Positions 11,859 through 22,729 of a stretch of DNA of 64,000 bases are shown one piece after another. Where the stretch lies: contig CM024758.1 in NCBI GenBank assembly GCA_014218235.1, positions 106,119,698 through 106,183,697 on the forward strand. The letters are read 5' to 3'. The notes under the pieces are model-generated. The model was not told the DNA's origin, searched no databases, and saw only the letters and a program-made list of their open reading frames with translations. Position numbers and translations under genes: made by a program. This stretch comes from Colocasia esculenta. Its lineage: Eukaryota > Streptophyta > Magnoliopsida > Alismatales > Araceae. How positions within the stretch are numbered: position 1 is the first letter of the stretch; every line of letters starts with the position of its first letter.

Positions 11859-11942
11859 GTCCACATCGATGGACGCCGGACACAAGTAGACGGCCAAAAG
11901 GTGGACACTACAAAGAAGATAGATGTCCACCACTAGGCCGTT
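11859..11942. repeat. GTCC-N8-GGAC palindrome cluster between the two antisense genes
   Basis: GTCC-N8-GGAC lies at 11859-11874, an ACGGCC-N8-GAC unit near 11890-11906, and ATGTCC-N8-GCCGTT at 11923-11942. The spacers are all 8 bases and unrelated in sequence. Confidence 0.75.
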
Positions 11943-12159
11943 GACCGGATCTCGAGGTCTGACAGGGATGAGACATAGATCCAGACAGTGGATGTTGATA
12001 GTACGTAAATGACAGCTCTGGACATTTACTTCAAAAACACAGCTTTTTACAATCGACGCTTCTCCGGTGCCTTTTCACTTCCCAACCGACGGGAGCTTGC
12101 TCTCTTATTGCCGTCCACCTTTACTCTTCCTTGCAATTCTTCGTCTTAATCTTTCAGCC

Positions 12160-15055
12160 TTCCTCTTGCTCTTCTTCTCTTCAACAGACTGTGCTTGAAA
12201 CGATGGCCAGAAAACGAATGTTGATGAGGACTCGACGCCAACCGAGGGAGGAGGAAGACAAGCAGGAGGCTGGGGGGAGAACACGGCTGAGGAAGATACG
12301 GGGGAGGAGGAGGAGATGACCACCGCAGCCAATGGCAGTGCGCCGGAAGGGGAGGAGATAGCCGGCGATGAGGAGGGAGAGGAGACGGAGGTGGAAGCGC
12401 TTCCTCAGCGACCTAAGGTAGGTCAAAACCTTAAAACCTTGTGAATGTGTGTCTGTAGAAAGTGGGATAGAAGGAGAAACAAGGGGAAAGGCCGTTCGGT
12501 CTGACAGGAATTTGACGTCCACATCGATGGACGTCGAGTTCCAATAAACGTCCAGGCACTAGCCGTCAAAAAAAAACTCAACGGCAAGGTCTGGACGTCA
12601 TCAGTTAAACTCGACGGCCATCCCATTGCTGCCTATTCTTTGTAAACGACAGGCCCTTGCCGTCAACTTTGTGTAAATGGAAATCGATGCTGATGTTAAT
12701 ATATTTGTGTGTGTTGCAGGGCAAGGGCAGAATGAGGAGCAGAGTGACATGGGACTTGTGTTGGGCCTGGTACCGGCACTACCAGAGGCCCAGGCAGACC
12801 AGGATTGCCGGATGGGGTTTGGACATCTACTTTTGGTGCGCCCATTCCACGTGGACGTACCGTACTTGGAGGTGCTGAGAGAGAGGTGGGAGAAGGACTG
12901 CAACCATTCATCATGCCTTGGGGACACATGATACCCACATTGGAGGATGTGGCATATCTGACAGGACTACCGGTTCAGGGAGAGCTGGTGGTAGGACCAG
13001 AGAGGAGGGATACTACGATGACAGTAGAGTGTTGGGGCCGGAGTTTGTGGCCGAGAGGAGGAGACCGATCCGGAGCATCCTGCTCAGATCATTGTCAGAG
13101 GTAGTTGGACTGAGAGGAGGAGGGAGAGGCCCCTTAGAGACACTAGATGAGTTCTATACCGGAGTACGGCGGTCGATCCGGTTAGGGGACCGGAGCAAGG
13201 AGAGATCAGTCTAGATCTTCGACGCCTACCTGTTCGGGCGTCTTCTCTTCGCGATGCAGTCATCTCAGATGAACTGCAAGTTCGTGCTCCTACTCCGGGA
13301 CCTCGAGCAGGCAGGCAGGTATGCTTGGGGCGCCGCGATGCTGGGGCATCTATTTCACTTCTCACCAGTAGCTCGCGGCGTTCTCAGAGCCGGGGGCTTC
13401 ACCCCCTTCTACAGGTACGCAAATTCTTTCATGCTCATCATTGAATTAAATGATAAACTGCCTGATTGACATTGGTTTTCTTCTTGTAGATCTGGGGATA
13501 TACCCGTCCCCATGGGACGCGGGGTACAGAGAGAGGGGAGCCGGGCCATGGTCCCCATCATGGCCCGGTGGGAGGTGACGCCCGATCCGCGGGTGACAGA
13601 CCGGCGTGCAGAGGACGTACGGGCGGCACTGGACCACTACCCCCACGACCAGGTACAAATTTCAACTAGCTCTCCTTCTTCCTTCAATTGCTCTTAATAT
13701 GACTGACCAATGTTATCTTCTGCAGGTGGTTTGGACCCCGTACCTGGGGGAGACGGATGCGTCCCACAGCGGTGGCGGAGGTTGCCTCTTTTTGACCGCC
13801 ACTGCTCCTTCTCTGCCTGGGGACGTGCGAGGTCCTCTATCTGGAGCTGGTGGTGTGGACCCTGGGTTGGCATCAGCTGGCCGTAGAGGTACCCTCCCTA
13901 AGGAGAGAGGGACACTCCCGCTGACGCTTCTTCACTGAGGACAATGATTGGGGCGAGGAGAATGGGAGCATGGTCGCCTACTGGCGAGCCAGAGGGGAGC
14001 AGATCCACCACCGCCCGATCTCCAGGACAGCTCGGTGTACCGGGAGAGCTACAGCGCACGCTACGCTGGGCGACTCCGACTGGACCGATGAGCGGTGAGT
14101 GAACTTCTAACTCTAGTCCTTGTCATTTAATTGATTAAATTCTAACCTTAAAGTGTGAATGATAGATGCCGGAGTCCCAGGCGGTGTGGCTACTTGAGTG
14201 GAGGTTGGCGGAGCAGGCCGTGGAGCTAGAGAGGCTCCGCGCGGAGATACGGACGTTGGTAAGCCACATCTCACCAATGATTTGAAATTTGAAATTATTT
14301 GATTTGATTCTGACCAAGGTATGGTGATGATGTAGAAGTGAGAGCTAGCAAGGGTGCAGGCGAGCAGAGATGCGGGGCGGGCTCATCTGCACAGCCGGTC
14401 AGAGGGGACCTGGCAGTCCGGTTACAGGAGGCCCTGGACCGGGCGTAGGTGAGGGTCCAGGAGCTCTAGGCGAGGACTCGGGAGCTGGAGTCAGAGGTGA
14501 GATACTGAATCACTACCTTTTTTGCACATGATTTGTTTGACCTTACAGGTTTGCTCATTTATGCGCAGCGACAGGGAGGAGTGGCCCCGCTCCAGGCACA
14601 GATGGAGAGTCTGCGGCTAGAGTTGTCGAGGGTGGAGGGTCGCCTGCTTGAGGCGAGGGAGCGGGAGAAGGAGGCGAGGGAGCGAGAGAGAGATGCAGAG
14701 AGGGCTCGGGCATAGATTACCATGAGCTATGAGATTTTGAGGATCGGGTGCTAAGAAGAAGCGCCGGGAGCAGCAGCGGCAGGCCCCGGCGGAGAGGAGG
14801 CGCAAGGGAGGACGGGGTCGATCTTTGCATCACTGACGACATGTGTCCCTAGGGGACCCATCAGTGGTGCGAGGAGGGCTACGACCCAAGGCGTCGACGG
14901 TGACGAGACCTCCTCTCCCAGACCGGCGTCGGGAGAGAGAGGAGGAGGAGGTGAGCAGCTCACGTAGGCAGAGGCCTATTGAGGGAGAGAGGAGTGAGTT
15001 GTACTACCAGGGGTATGCCCCTGTCATGATATGTACAGAACTTTATCCTTTATAG
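12160..15055 (+). pseudogene. Plant mobile domain (PMD) gene with introns, antisense module copy I
   Basis: The conserved PMD core is visible: MPWGHMIPTLEDVAYLTGLP (about 12913-12972), FDAYLFGRLLFAM (13217-13255), LLLRDLEQAGRYAWGAAML (13289-13345) and VVWTPYL (13725-13746). A glutamate/arginine-rich coiled coil (14590-14712) forms the C-terminal side. GT-AG introns fit at 12418-12719, 13417-13491, 13652-13725, about 14096-14166, 14259-14336 and about 14495-14567. An acidic first exon (about 12230-12417) can be read. A one-base shift near 12890, a stop near 13212 and others break the frame. PMD proteins occur in host MAIN/MAIL-type genes and in many plant transposons. This copy sits antisense in a Tat element and is a transposon gene remnant. 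Confidence 0.75.
12515..12664. repeat. ACGTCC-N8-GGACGT palindrome cluster inside intron 1 of the PMD gene
   Basis: Five units have exactly 8-base spacers: 12515-12534 (ACGTCC/GGACGT, perfect), 12548-12567 (ACGTCC/GCCGTC), 12580-12599 (AACGGC/GACGTC), about 12614-12633 (ACGGCC/GCTGCC) and 12645-12664 (AACGAC/GCCGTC). They lie between the donor at 12418 and the acceptor at 12719. Confidence 0.8.
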
Positions 15056-15549
15056 TGGACTTTTGTGGATTTTGTACTTGTTGTGCTTGAATGGTGTGCC
15101 TTTGTGCTTTGATTCCTACATCCACAACACTTAAAGGAAAAAAGTTAGTGTAGATCTGTCTTTAGCCCCTTGCCTAAAAGATATACCTTTCTTGAGATCT
15201 GGTCAAGGGGCTAATTTCTAATTAAAGATAGGAACGTAAAAAAACAGCGAAAGGAAATATGCACATGTATTTTTTTTTAGTAAGAAAATAAGGAAATAAG
15301 GAAAAGATTAGTATATATACATGATACACTAATTTTTTTGGATTTGAATTTTCCATTTTTTATTAAAAATAAGGGGAAAGGTATGTACATAGTAAAACTA
15401 TATACATTGTGAGACTCTTTCTATCTTTTTGTCTTTTTCCATTTTCCATTTTTTTATTTTGGACTCTTAAAACACATATTCATCACAGGTCAAGGTATAG
15501 GTCCTCATAATCTACTTAGGCACATAGGCCATGAGCAAGGAGGATTGTG
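15056..15549. other. AT-rich spacer after the PMD gene
   Basis: No gene is seen. The stretch is rich in A/T runs (15240-15460) and is presumably the 3' untranslated and spacer region between the antisense module and the Tat pol end, now interrupted by the solo LTR at 15555. Confidence 0.4.
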
Positions 15550-15554
15550 CATGA

Positions 15555-17229
15555 TGTTGGGTTGAATGCAAATTCATATCATTTCCCTCCTATTTTGATG
15601 ATGACAAGGAGTGTTCTTAAAGCAATTTAATTGAAGCATGTCAAAAACATCATACCTGAAATTCATGTTCAAAAAGTATTTTGCAAATCACATTTATCAT
15701 TTATAGTCATGATAAATCATTTAACTAATGATATATGTGTTTATTTTTCAGGTACAAACATTTTTATGCAAAAGATGTGTCGACACACCCATCAATGGTG
15801 TCGACACATCAACACAGATTCAAAGAAAAAATTGTGTAAAAATGTCAAGAGTGTGTCGACACATGTCAAGAGTGTGTCGACATGAGTGGCAGTTTTCCAG
15901 AGATCAAGGGTACCCAGGTCGACACGCTCCCAGGGCAGGTCGACACTAGACCCAGTTCCCAGAACAGCCAGTTTGAGGAATTGGGGCAGCAGGTCGACAC
16001 ACTCAAGAGCAGGAAGACACGGGACCTCTCTCCCAGAACAGGTTTTTCTATCTTTGGGATAGTGTGTCGACACAACCACCAGGGCAGGTCGACACACTAC
16101 GGAAACTTTTCATCCTAAGAGCTGATGGCTGCCACGTGTCCTTCTAGGGCGATCAGAATCTCTCTTGGAAAGCGTGCCTTGTACCCCAAAAGGGTATCTT
16201 TGGAATCCTAAGGGTATAAAAGGTCCTTTTTGGCCTGCCTTCAAAAAGACAGACCCAACCAACCTCTTAGAGCCTCCTGAAAAATTCCTGGCGGCCATAA
16301 GAGTTCGTGTCTCCCTCCTCTGCCTTCCTGGAGTTTCCTGAAGACCTCTTCTCACCAATTCAAGGCGTGAGAATTGTGGTTTGATCTTTAAAGAAGCCTC
16401 TGAAGCATCTCAAGGAAGCAGATCAAGTAGAAGCCATCGTTGGAGAAGAATTCAAGGAAGGTCCAACCTCCCAGATTGAAGAGCATCGTCTTGGACTTCA
16501 TGTTTACAAGCTTCTTCCCAATCCAAGCTTCTACAAGGGAGTACTCTTGAAGAACAAAGTCATTCAATACATTTTACTTTACTTCTGTTCTTCTGAGATA
16601 TCTCTTGAGATTATGCAAGTGCTTCTGCATAACTCTCATTAGTGTTCTCAAATTTCGACTAGATCTGTTGCTAGGAGATCTTGTCTTAAGTTGGTGTCTA
16701 GCAAGTCTATGTGTGAGCCTTGTGCTCAGGTTGTTGTGAGCCGTTGTGCTCAGTGTTGAGTTGTCAAACTCAAGTGTGGGTTGAGCAGTCTTGCTCAGTT
16801 GTTCTAGAGTAGTCTTGCTCTAGAAGTGGTGTGAGTTGTAAGCTCTTCAGTGTTGGAGTTGTCAGGCTCCAGTGGGTGTGTTACCCAGTTGTGTTAGTGA
16901 ATCCTCACGGGTTGTGAGGGGTGGATGTAGGAATCACATGGGTGATTTCCGAACCACCTAAAAATCCTTGTGCATTTGTTTTCTGTGGTTTGACTGATTC
17001 ATCCGCTAGATGCTTGCATAGGATTCGTTTTTAATTCACTTAATCAACTTGATTCACATCTAAGTTTTTCAACTCACTCCAATCTAATCAGATCAGTAGC
17101 TTTTCACTGATAACATTGCCTCTGATTCTAAATAGTTTTAAAAATTATTAAGCTTCCGCAAAAGTGGCTAAGATCTATTCATCCCCCCCCCTCCTAGATC
17201 TTTTCCACACATTTATTTCGATCCTTCAC
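15555..17229 (+). mobile_element. Solo LTR of a Sirevirus-type copia element
   Basis: The LTR starts TGTTGGGTTGAATG and ends GATCCTTCA. It is flanked by a perfect 5-bp target duplication CATGA (15550-15554 and 17230-17234). Both ends match the LTRs of the copia element at 35557-48697 (TGTTGGGTTGAG and CGATCC), as does the pyrimidine-rich CCCCCCCCTCCTAGATC near the end. TATAAAA at 16215-16221 lies about 120 bp after a cluster of TCGA-centred palindromes, so U3 is roughly 15555-16240. No internal sequence remains, as expected after LTR-LTR recombination. Confidence 0.93.
15780..16098. repeat. Five pairs of GTGTCGACAC-type palindromes, 21-bp spacing within pairs
   Basis: TCGA centres lie at 15780/15801, 15856/15877, 15919/15940, 15994/about 16014 (degenerate) and 16067/16089. 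Distances within pairs are 21, 21, 21, about 20 and 22 bp. Pairs are 63-76 bp apart. Sequence between the cores is free. Confidence 0.92.
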
Positions 17230-17234
17230 ATGAA

Positions 17235-17884
17235 ATCGTTGATATGGAGACTGCCCCTAGCCTTCTGATATTTTCCACTATGGAGGGTCTTATAAGGTCA
17301 AGTTGCCCCTAGAGGGAGAAATTGGAAGAAATAATAGAAGGTCATGTGAGGATTTGGTTCAAACCACATTTTGTTTCCAAACTAATATTTCACACTAAAA
17401 GACTTGGTCAACAATTATTTTTAGGGGTATTTTTCATTTCATTTTATTTCTGGGGTGGAGGTACGTACCATTTGCTACCTCCTTGATTTGGTCAGCCTTT
17501 TCTGGTACGTACTTTTTGCTACCCTTTTTTGACCTTCTTGGCTTGTCTTTGCCCCTTTTAGGCTTGATTTATCATTTTGCCCTTTTGCATTTTATTGATT
17601 TCCCCTGTTTATGGTGACCTTGTCTTTTAGGTAAGAGTGGGTGGTCCCCTACTCATGGTTTGCCCCTTTTTCCAAACTTGACTGAGTAAGAAGAGAATAG
17701 GGTTATATTGACCAAATTAGACCGTCCGAGTGTACTTATGATTTTCCAGCTAAAGAACAGTATTCCAACATCATGTGGTGTGTGAGGGGACCCTACCTTG
17801 CTAATGACCAAGTGAAAAGTAGAGTCTCAGACCCACGACATCGACAAGTGATGAATAACTGACTTGACCGACCGACTGACTATG
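17235..17884 (-). other. Probable continuation of the Tat element 3' untranslated region
   Basis: No coding frame is seen. It contains recurring GTTGCCCCTAG and TTTGCCCCTTTT strings and lies directly downstream (minus sense) of the pol end. It was separated from the antisense module by the solo LTR. Confidence 0.4.
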
Positions 17885-18092
17885 GGTAGAACTTCTTGAG
17901 GTAGACTGCATTCCAAGGATGCGACAACTCAACTCCCTCGGAGTCCACTAACCTATAAGCGTTCATGAGTACGCTTCTTTGATAACAAACGGACCTTCCC
18001 AATTTTCTTGCAATTTACTCCTGGGACCTGGTGCCTTAATGATTTTTCATTTTAGGACCAATTCACCCACTTCAAAATTTCTCTCAAGCACT
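17885..18092 (-). pseudogene. Tat-lineage gypsy integrase C-terminus (GPY/F-like), truncated by an assembly gap
   Basis: The minus-strand translation gives FEVGELVLK, then KAPGPRSKLQENWEGPF and VIKEAY. After a stop and a frame change it gives a DSEGVELSHPWNAVYLKKFY-like ending. This is the end of a Tat-type pol, the WEGPF box corresponding to the GPY/F module. Its orientation and position, just beyond the antisense DUF7745/PMD pair, show that the pair lies between pol and the LTR of a Tat element. The rest of pol is lost in the N run. Confidence 0.75.
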
Positions 18093-18192
18093 NNNNNNNN
18101 NNNNNNNNNNNNNNNNNNNNNNNNNNNNNNNNNNNNNNNNNNNNNNNNNNNNNNNNNNNNNNNNNNNNNNNNNNNNNNNNNNNNNNNNNNNN
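18093..18192. other. Assembly gap, 100 N
   Basis: One hundred unknown bases. The round length suggests a gap of unestimated size. Confidence 1.
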
Positions 18193-19300
18193 GCTCCGTG
18201 TGGTTTTGTGGACTCAAGGATTGGTGTTCGTGAACTCCAAGGTCAGGACTTGGCAGCTCCTACTTTCCGTGTACCCGTATTGTCCTTACCCACTTGACCA
18301 GGAAAACCCCGAACCTACACACCTCGAGGATTATATGTAGATCATGTAAGCCCCCCAGGAATCGAACTCGGGACCTCTTGCTTTTTCGTGTGACATCTCC
18401 CATATATGAGTGATAAAATGACAATTTAATTATTAAATATCACATGAATTTATTATCTAATCACATTACACTTAAAATCTAATACGAAAGTACAATAAAT
18501 CTCTCACATTTTGAAAACTTGGGAGGAGAGGGGTGCAAAAAAAAAAAAAAAGAGCGGGCATGAATGGTTGATAACGCACATTTTAATACACATCATCTCC
18601 CTTCTTCTTTTTTCTTATTTCCCTTCCTTTTTTTTGTTGGCCGATTCGCAATAGCACCCTTCTCTTTTATCTCGCTCTCTCTCCCCCCTCGTTAAAACCT
18701 TTTAATACTGTTTTCCCAATCTTATCTCACCTTCTTTAATCTAATGATACACACACAAATACCGCTACATATAAATATGTATATTCCACCATTAATATTA
18801 CTATATTATATTTGATTTATATTGAAAAAATCTGATTTTACAAAAGTACATATTAATTCACAGTTTTAAATTTTGTTTTAAGATTAAAACTTAAGGATTT
18901 GAACAACCCATAAAATGCCACATAGCCTATTCACATTGCATTTTTTTCATTTTTAATCATTTACATTAGTAGTTTTATTATAGTCTACCATAAAATATCA
19001 AATATTAATATTAGAATAATCATTAATACTTATCACTAATCATAATTTAACCGTTAATAATAATTATTTTAATATCAATCAACGAATGAGGAGTAGCAAA
19101 CTTTAAAGGGGCTAAAGACATAAAAGTTAGTAATAAGTTTTTTAATCAAAAAACTTTTTTTAATCCAAGGAATCAAAGAATGAAGAGTATCAAACTTTTT
19201 TTCACATGAGTGGTAAATAAGCTGTGTGGTGGGCAGGTATGTGCCCTTGGAGATGCTCCACTTTGAAAAGAAAAAGATTAAAAAAAAAAAGATGGGGTGC
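18193..19300. other. AT-rich spacer with a tRNA-like B-box
   Basis: At about 18353-18390 the minus strand reads AGGTCCCGAGTTCGATTCCT, which fits the T-arm/B-box of a tRNA-derived SINE or tRNA relic. No A-box or acceptor stem is recognisable, so no tRNA gene is called. The remainder is AT-rich non-coding DNA with a run of fourteen A near 18537-18551. Confidence 0.4.
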
Positions 19301-19949
19301 ACTTACAGTAAGGTTCGATGTACCGCCCGGATCGACCGTACCGCATTCTCCGTGAGAAGGTACATATTGTACCGTACCATACCGCTGAGGTACAGTGGGA
19401 AAATGACTTATTTGGTTATTTTTTTTTTAAATTTTTTAACTTGGTTATATTTAAATGAGCAAACTTCAAAAGAAAATGAGTAAAACATAAGAACATCACA
19501 TAAAGAGGTCGAAAAATATAAATAAATTTAGTTAGCCATTTAAGTCAATCCACCACAACCATTTAATATTCATCGAACGACATACAATGATACCAAAATC
19601 ATGACACAATCATTTAGTGTTCATCTAATATTAAGGAAATAACCATTAACTCTTACAAGCCAAATACAATACTCATATCATCGGCCATATGCATGAAAAA
19701 TTATCATTAATATCATCTTCCTTTACATGTAAGTAAGAACATTTAACAAGTTCTTACTTATTCTCCTCATCATGCTGAGCATGTATGTCCATAAAACCCT
19801 CGTAGTAGGGGGTATAACTTCCATCTCCAAACAACCTCACATTATAAGTGCTCTCCAAAAAGCGCAAATAATCAGCATAAGGCATGTAATTTTGATATAG
19901 GTCTTCGTACATATGCTGATATTCTAATATTGACGTGTTCCTTGGCGTA

Positions 19950-20440
19950 CTATTGCAGGCCCTGGTGGTGGAACGATTGGAATTTTAATGTAAGAGCCAT
20001 CATCACCATAATGGTATCCAGAGGCATAATAGCCACCATACCCATGATGTTGTCCATATGGATCCAGCTATGTATGTCCTGAAAAGAAACTGTGACCCTC
20101 ACTAGCAGTCTCAGATGTTGTGCCGTCCTGGTGCTCAATGTCTCAAAATCGGATAGAATCCCTTGATAGCTGCTACTGTCTACAGGACCTATGTGTCGCC
20201 CTTTCTCATCTGCTTGATACCTTTTTGATGTGCTTAGTGGAGCACCATCATCTCGACCATCCTGGGTAGCATGCGTGAACTCAGACTCCAATGAAAAACG
20301 CATGCTCCCACCACCACCACTGCCACCTGTACCAGATGGAGAAGAATGATTTGAGGAGTCATCTCCCGTACTCTGTCTCTAAGATGACTCAGATGGTGAA
20401 GAGTCACATCTGAATCATCCACTGTTGTGGCATCTGCAAT
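19950..20440 (-). pseudogene. C-terminal tail of a hAT transposase
   Basis: The minus-strand reading gives DDSSNHSSPSGTGGSGGGGS, then MRFSLESEFTHATQDGRDDG, then a glycine/tyrosine-rich stretch with HGYGGYYASGYHYGDDGS in a shifted frame. A Ser/Gly linker, FTHATQD and a Tyr/Gly-rich tail are what I recall of plant hAT transposase C-termini. The catalytic and dimerisation regions are not visible. Stops and shifts are present. Confidence 0.5.
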
Positions 20441-20469
20441 GTCAAGGGGAGTACGGAAGATGAGTTGCA

Positions 20470-20830
20470 CTGTGGTCTATGCCCAAAGTTATAGTAGATT
20501 ATTCTTCACATTCTCTATCATATCACGATCATATCATGATCTACATATGCATGATTATCATGCCTTATGCATCTCAAACGAGGGCATATTTCGAGACTTC
20601 TTCATGAAAGTTGTCCCCACGACTTCCCCCACGAGCTCTAACTAGAATCACATCAAATGAAAGTTTATGCTTAAAGATATAGTGGATTATTCTTGACCTT
20701 CTCTCTCATATCGCGATCTAAATTAGCACTGAGCATAGTCTTTCTACAGCCTAAACGAGGATGATCCAATCTTTGGGCTCTTCATGAAAGTTGTTCATGA
20801 TATGACCAATGTATTCTGTGGAGACTTTTT
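20470..20830 (+). repeat. Dimer of about 180 bp related to the transcribed part of LTR-B
   Basis: Positions 20470-20650 match the reverse complement of 60925-61110: shared strings are GATTATTC, CTCTATCATATC/CTCTCATATC, CTTCATGAAAGTTGT and AACTAGAATCACATCAAA. A second, more diverged unit follows at 20655-20830. The same dimeric layout occurs within LTR-B copy 3 (60925-61260). Confidence 0.7.
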
Positions 20831-21050
20831 CTTGTTTGGGCCGGAGCCAGTTAGGCCTACACTTGAGAGGGAAAAAAAAATAGAAACAAAACTGTAACAC
20901 CTTAAACTTTATAATAAAATATTAATATGATACTAAGAAATTAAAAGAGATAGTAAATTATACGTAAGACATGATCTCTTATATAAAACATAATTATCTT
21001 TAACTTTAGAATATTTTTATATTATTAATATAATTCTAGTATTGTCTTTG

Positions 21051-21782
21051 ATTGTGTGCACTTCAACGGGACGACATTCGATTTCAAAATAAAGTCAAAC
21101 TTGAAGTCATCATAATTATTAGAAAAATATATAGATTCTAAAAATATAAAATATTAGAAATTATTGATGCATAAATGTTGAGATTAAGTCGACCTAATGA
21201 TTTTTTGGACAATTTTTATTTGACAAAAAATTAAATTATAATTACTATAATTTGTATCATCCTTTAATTAGCTTATGTTTAAAATTTCATCTTAATTAGA
21301 CATCATTTAGACCACTTAAGTACACACAAGGTTTGTCGCAGTACGGCAAACCCTCTGTGCACTTCAGTAGGACGATATTTGGTTCCGAAAATAAAGTCAA
21401 ATCTAAAGTCATCATAATTGCTAGAAAAATGTATTGATTTTAAACATATAAATATCATGAGTTATTGATGTATAGATGTTTAGATTAAGTCGACTTAATG
21501 ATTTTTAGGACAATTTTTACTTGACAAAAAATTAATTTAAAAAATTAAACTAAAATTACTATATTTGTATCGTCCTTTAATTAGCTTATGTTTGAAATTT
21601 TATCTCAATTAGACACCATTTAGATCCTTATATGTTGAGATTAAGTCGATCTAATAATTTTTAGGACAATTTTTACTTGACGAAAAATTAATTTAAAAAT
21701 TAAACTAAAATTACTATAAATTTTATCATCTCTTAATTAGTTTATGTTTAAAATTTCATCTCAATTAGATACTATTTAGATC
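21051..21782 (+). repeat. Tandem repeat of about 290 bp, two copies plus a partial third
   Basis: GTGCACTTCA-(A/G)-(C/T)-GGGACGA or TAGGACGA begins copies at about 21056 and 21357. The partial third copy restarts at GTTGAGATTAAGTCGA (about 21634). Each copy ends with a TTTAGATCC or TTTAGACCAC box. The repeats are AT-rich and non-coding. Confidence 0.8.
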
Positions 21783-22018
21783 CCTTAGATACACCGGGTG
21801 TGAGAGAGTAAGTAAAAAAAAAAAAAACCTGCGCGGTCCAGTTGGATCGCGTAAAATCGGTTCAGACTGGTCCGCACCGGACCGGCCCGGCCGCGTACCG
21901 CGATGGTACACCTGGGACGCCCATCCCGGGTGTCCCGACCGTACCTGGGCGCCGCCCGCACCCAGGCACGGTGCGGGTCGTGCGTACCGCGGCGGTACGT
22001 CCAACCCTGACTTACAGT

Positions 22019-22729
22019 GGCCAAAGAAGGAAGGAGGAAATAAAGAAAAAGAAGGAGACAAATGTAGGTAATGATGGGTGGAAGAGTGAGAGGAGGATGA
22101 GATGTTACTTCCAATTTGGATACTAATTTTCCTTTGGCGAGTCTAAAAAAAGTGTTATTAAATCGTTTTTCATTTGAACATAGTTGTCTCAATTTTATGC
22201 AGATCCAAAAATTTCTGTCTTATGTTATATATATAAATTGTAAATAACAAAAACTTTATAAATAACTGTTTACAATAAATTGTCATATATTATAAGAAAT
22301 AATTTTTTTTGGCATTGATTGAGATGGTGTAACAAGTCCTTTCCCTCTCTCTTTCTTCCTTAATGGAATTAATTTTTTTTACAGAAAAATACTATCTTCC
22401 CCTTTCACATAGTCAGGTAGCACCTGCCTACAGATTGGGGGACGTGTTAGAGCTCCACACATACTCTTCACGAGGATTGACTCATTTAAATTCCTTCATT
22501 TTATCTTCTTCGTTATATTTTCGCTAGGTATCCCCTGGCCACGTATTGTATCTTTCTTATATACTCATAAAATAAATCCGGAGTGTGGCTGTCGTGGCAA
22601 GCACCAAGGGCAAAATAAAAAGCTTCACACATATGCAATCCACATAAGCTATTTTGCAAGAGTAATTTTGTAATAATACTTTTCTAGTAACAAAAAAGTT
22701 AAAAATCTTCTTTTAACAACTTGGGAACC
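22019..22729. other. AT-rich spacer
   Basis: I see no gene or recognisable element. It lies between the hAT target duplication and LTR-A copy 2, so it may belong to the older host DNA or element. Confidence 0.4.

Larger units (their letters stand above)
19310..22009. mobile_element. hAT-like DNA element, non-autonomous
   Basis: The left end reads AAGGTTCGATGTACCGCC. The right end on the minus strand reads CAGGGTTGGACGTACCGCC, so the terminal inverted repeats match at about 15 of 18 positions and the right one has the hAT-type CAGGG start. ACTTACAGT flanks both sides (19301-19309 and 22010-22018), a duplication of 8-9 bp against the usual 8 bp for hAT. Sub-terminal GGTACCGTACC-type palindromic sequence is present at both ends. 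Inside lie a transposase tail (19950-20440), an LTR-B-related dimer (20470-20830) and roughly 300-bp tandem repeats (21051-21782). The middle of the transposase is absent. Confidence 0.75.

Noticed and set aside
12202..12319. Arg-rich short frame as the N-terminus of the PMD protein
   Set aside because: An alternative frame over the same bases gives an uninterrupted acidic stretch reaching the donor at 12417, which fits better. The true start is unresolved.
18353..18390. A functional tRNA gene
   Set aside because: Only the T-arm is recognisable. D-arm, anticodon arm and acceptor pairing are missing.
21842..22126. Arg/Pro-rich frame at the right end of the hAT element
   Set aside because: It is the GC-rich terminal region of the element with inverted repeats. 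There is no conserved protein motif.
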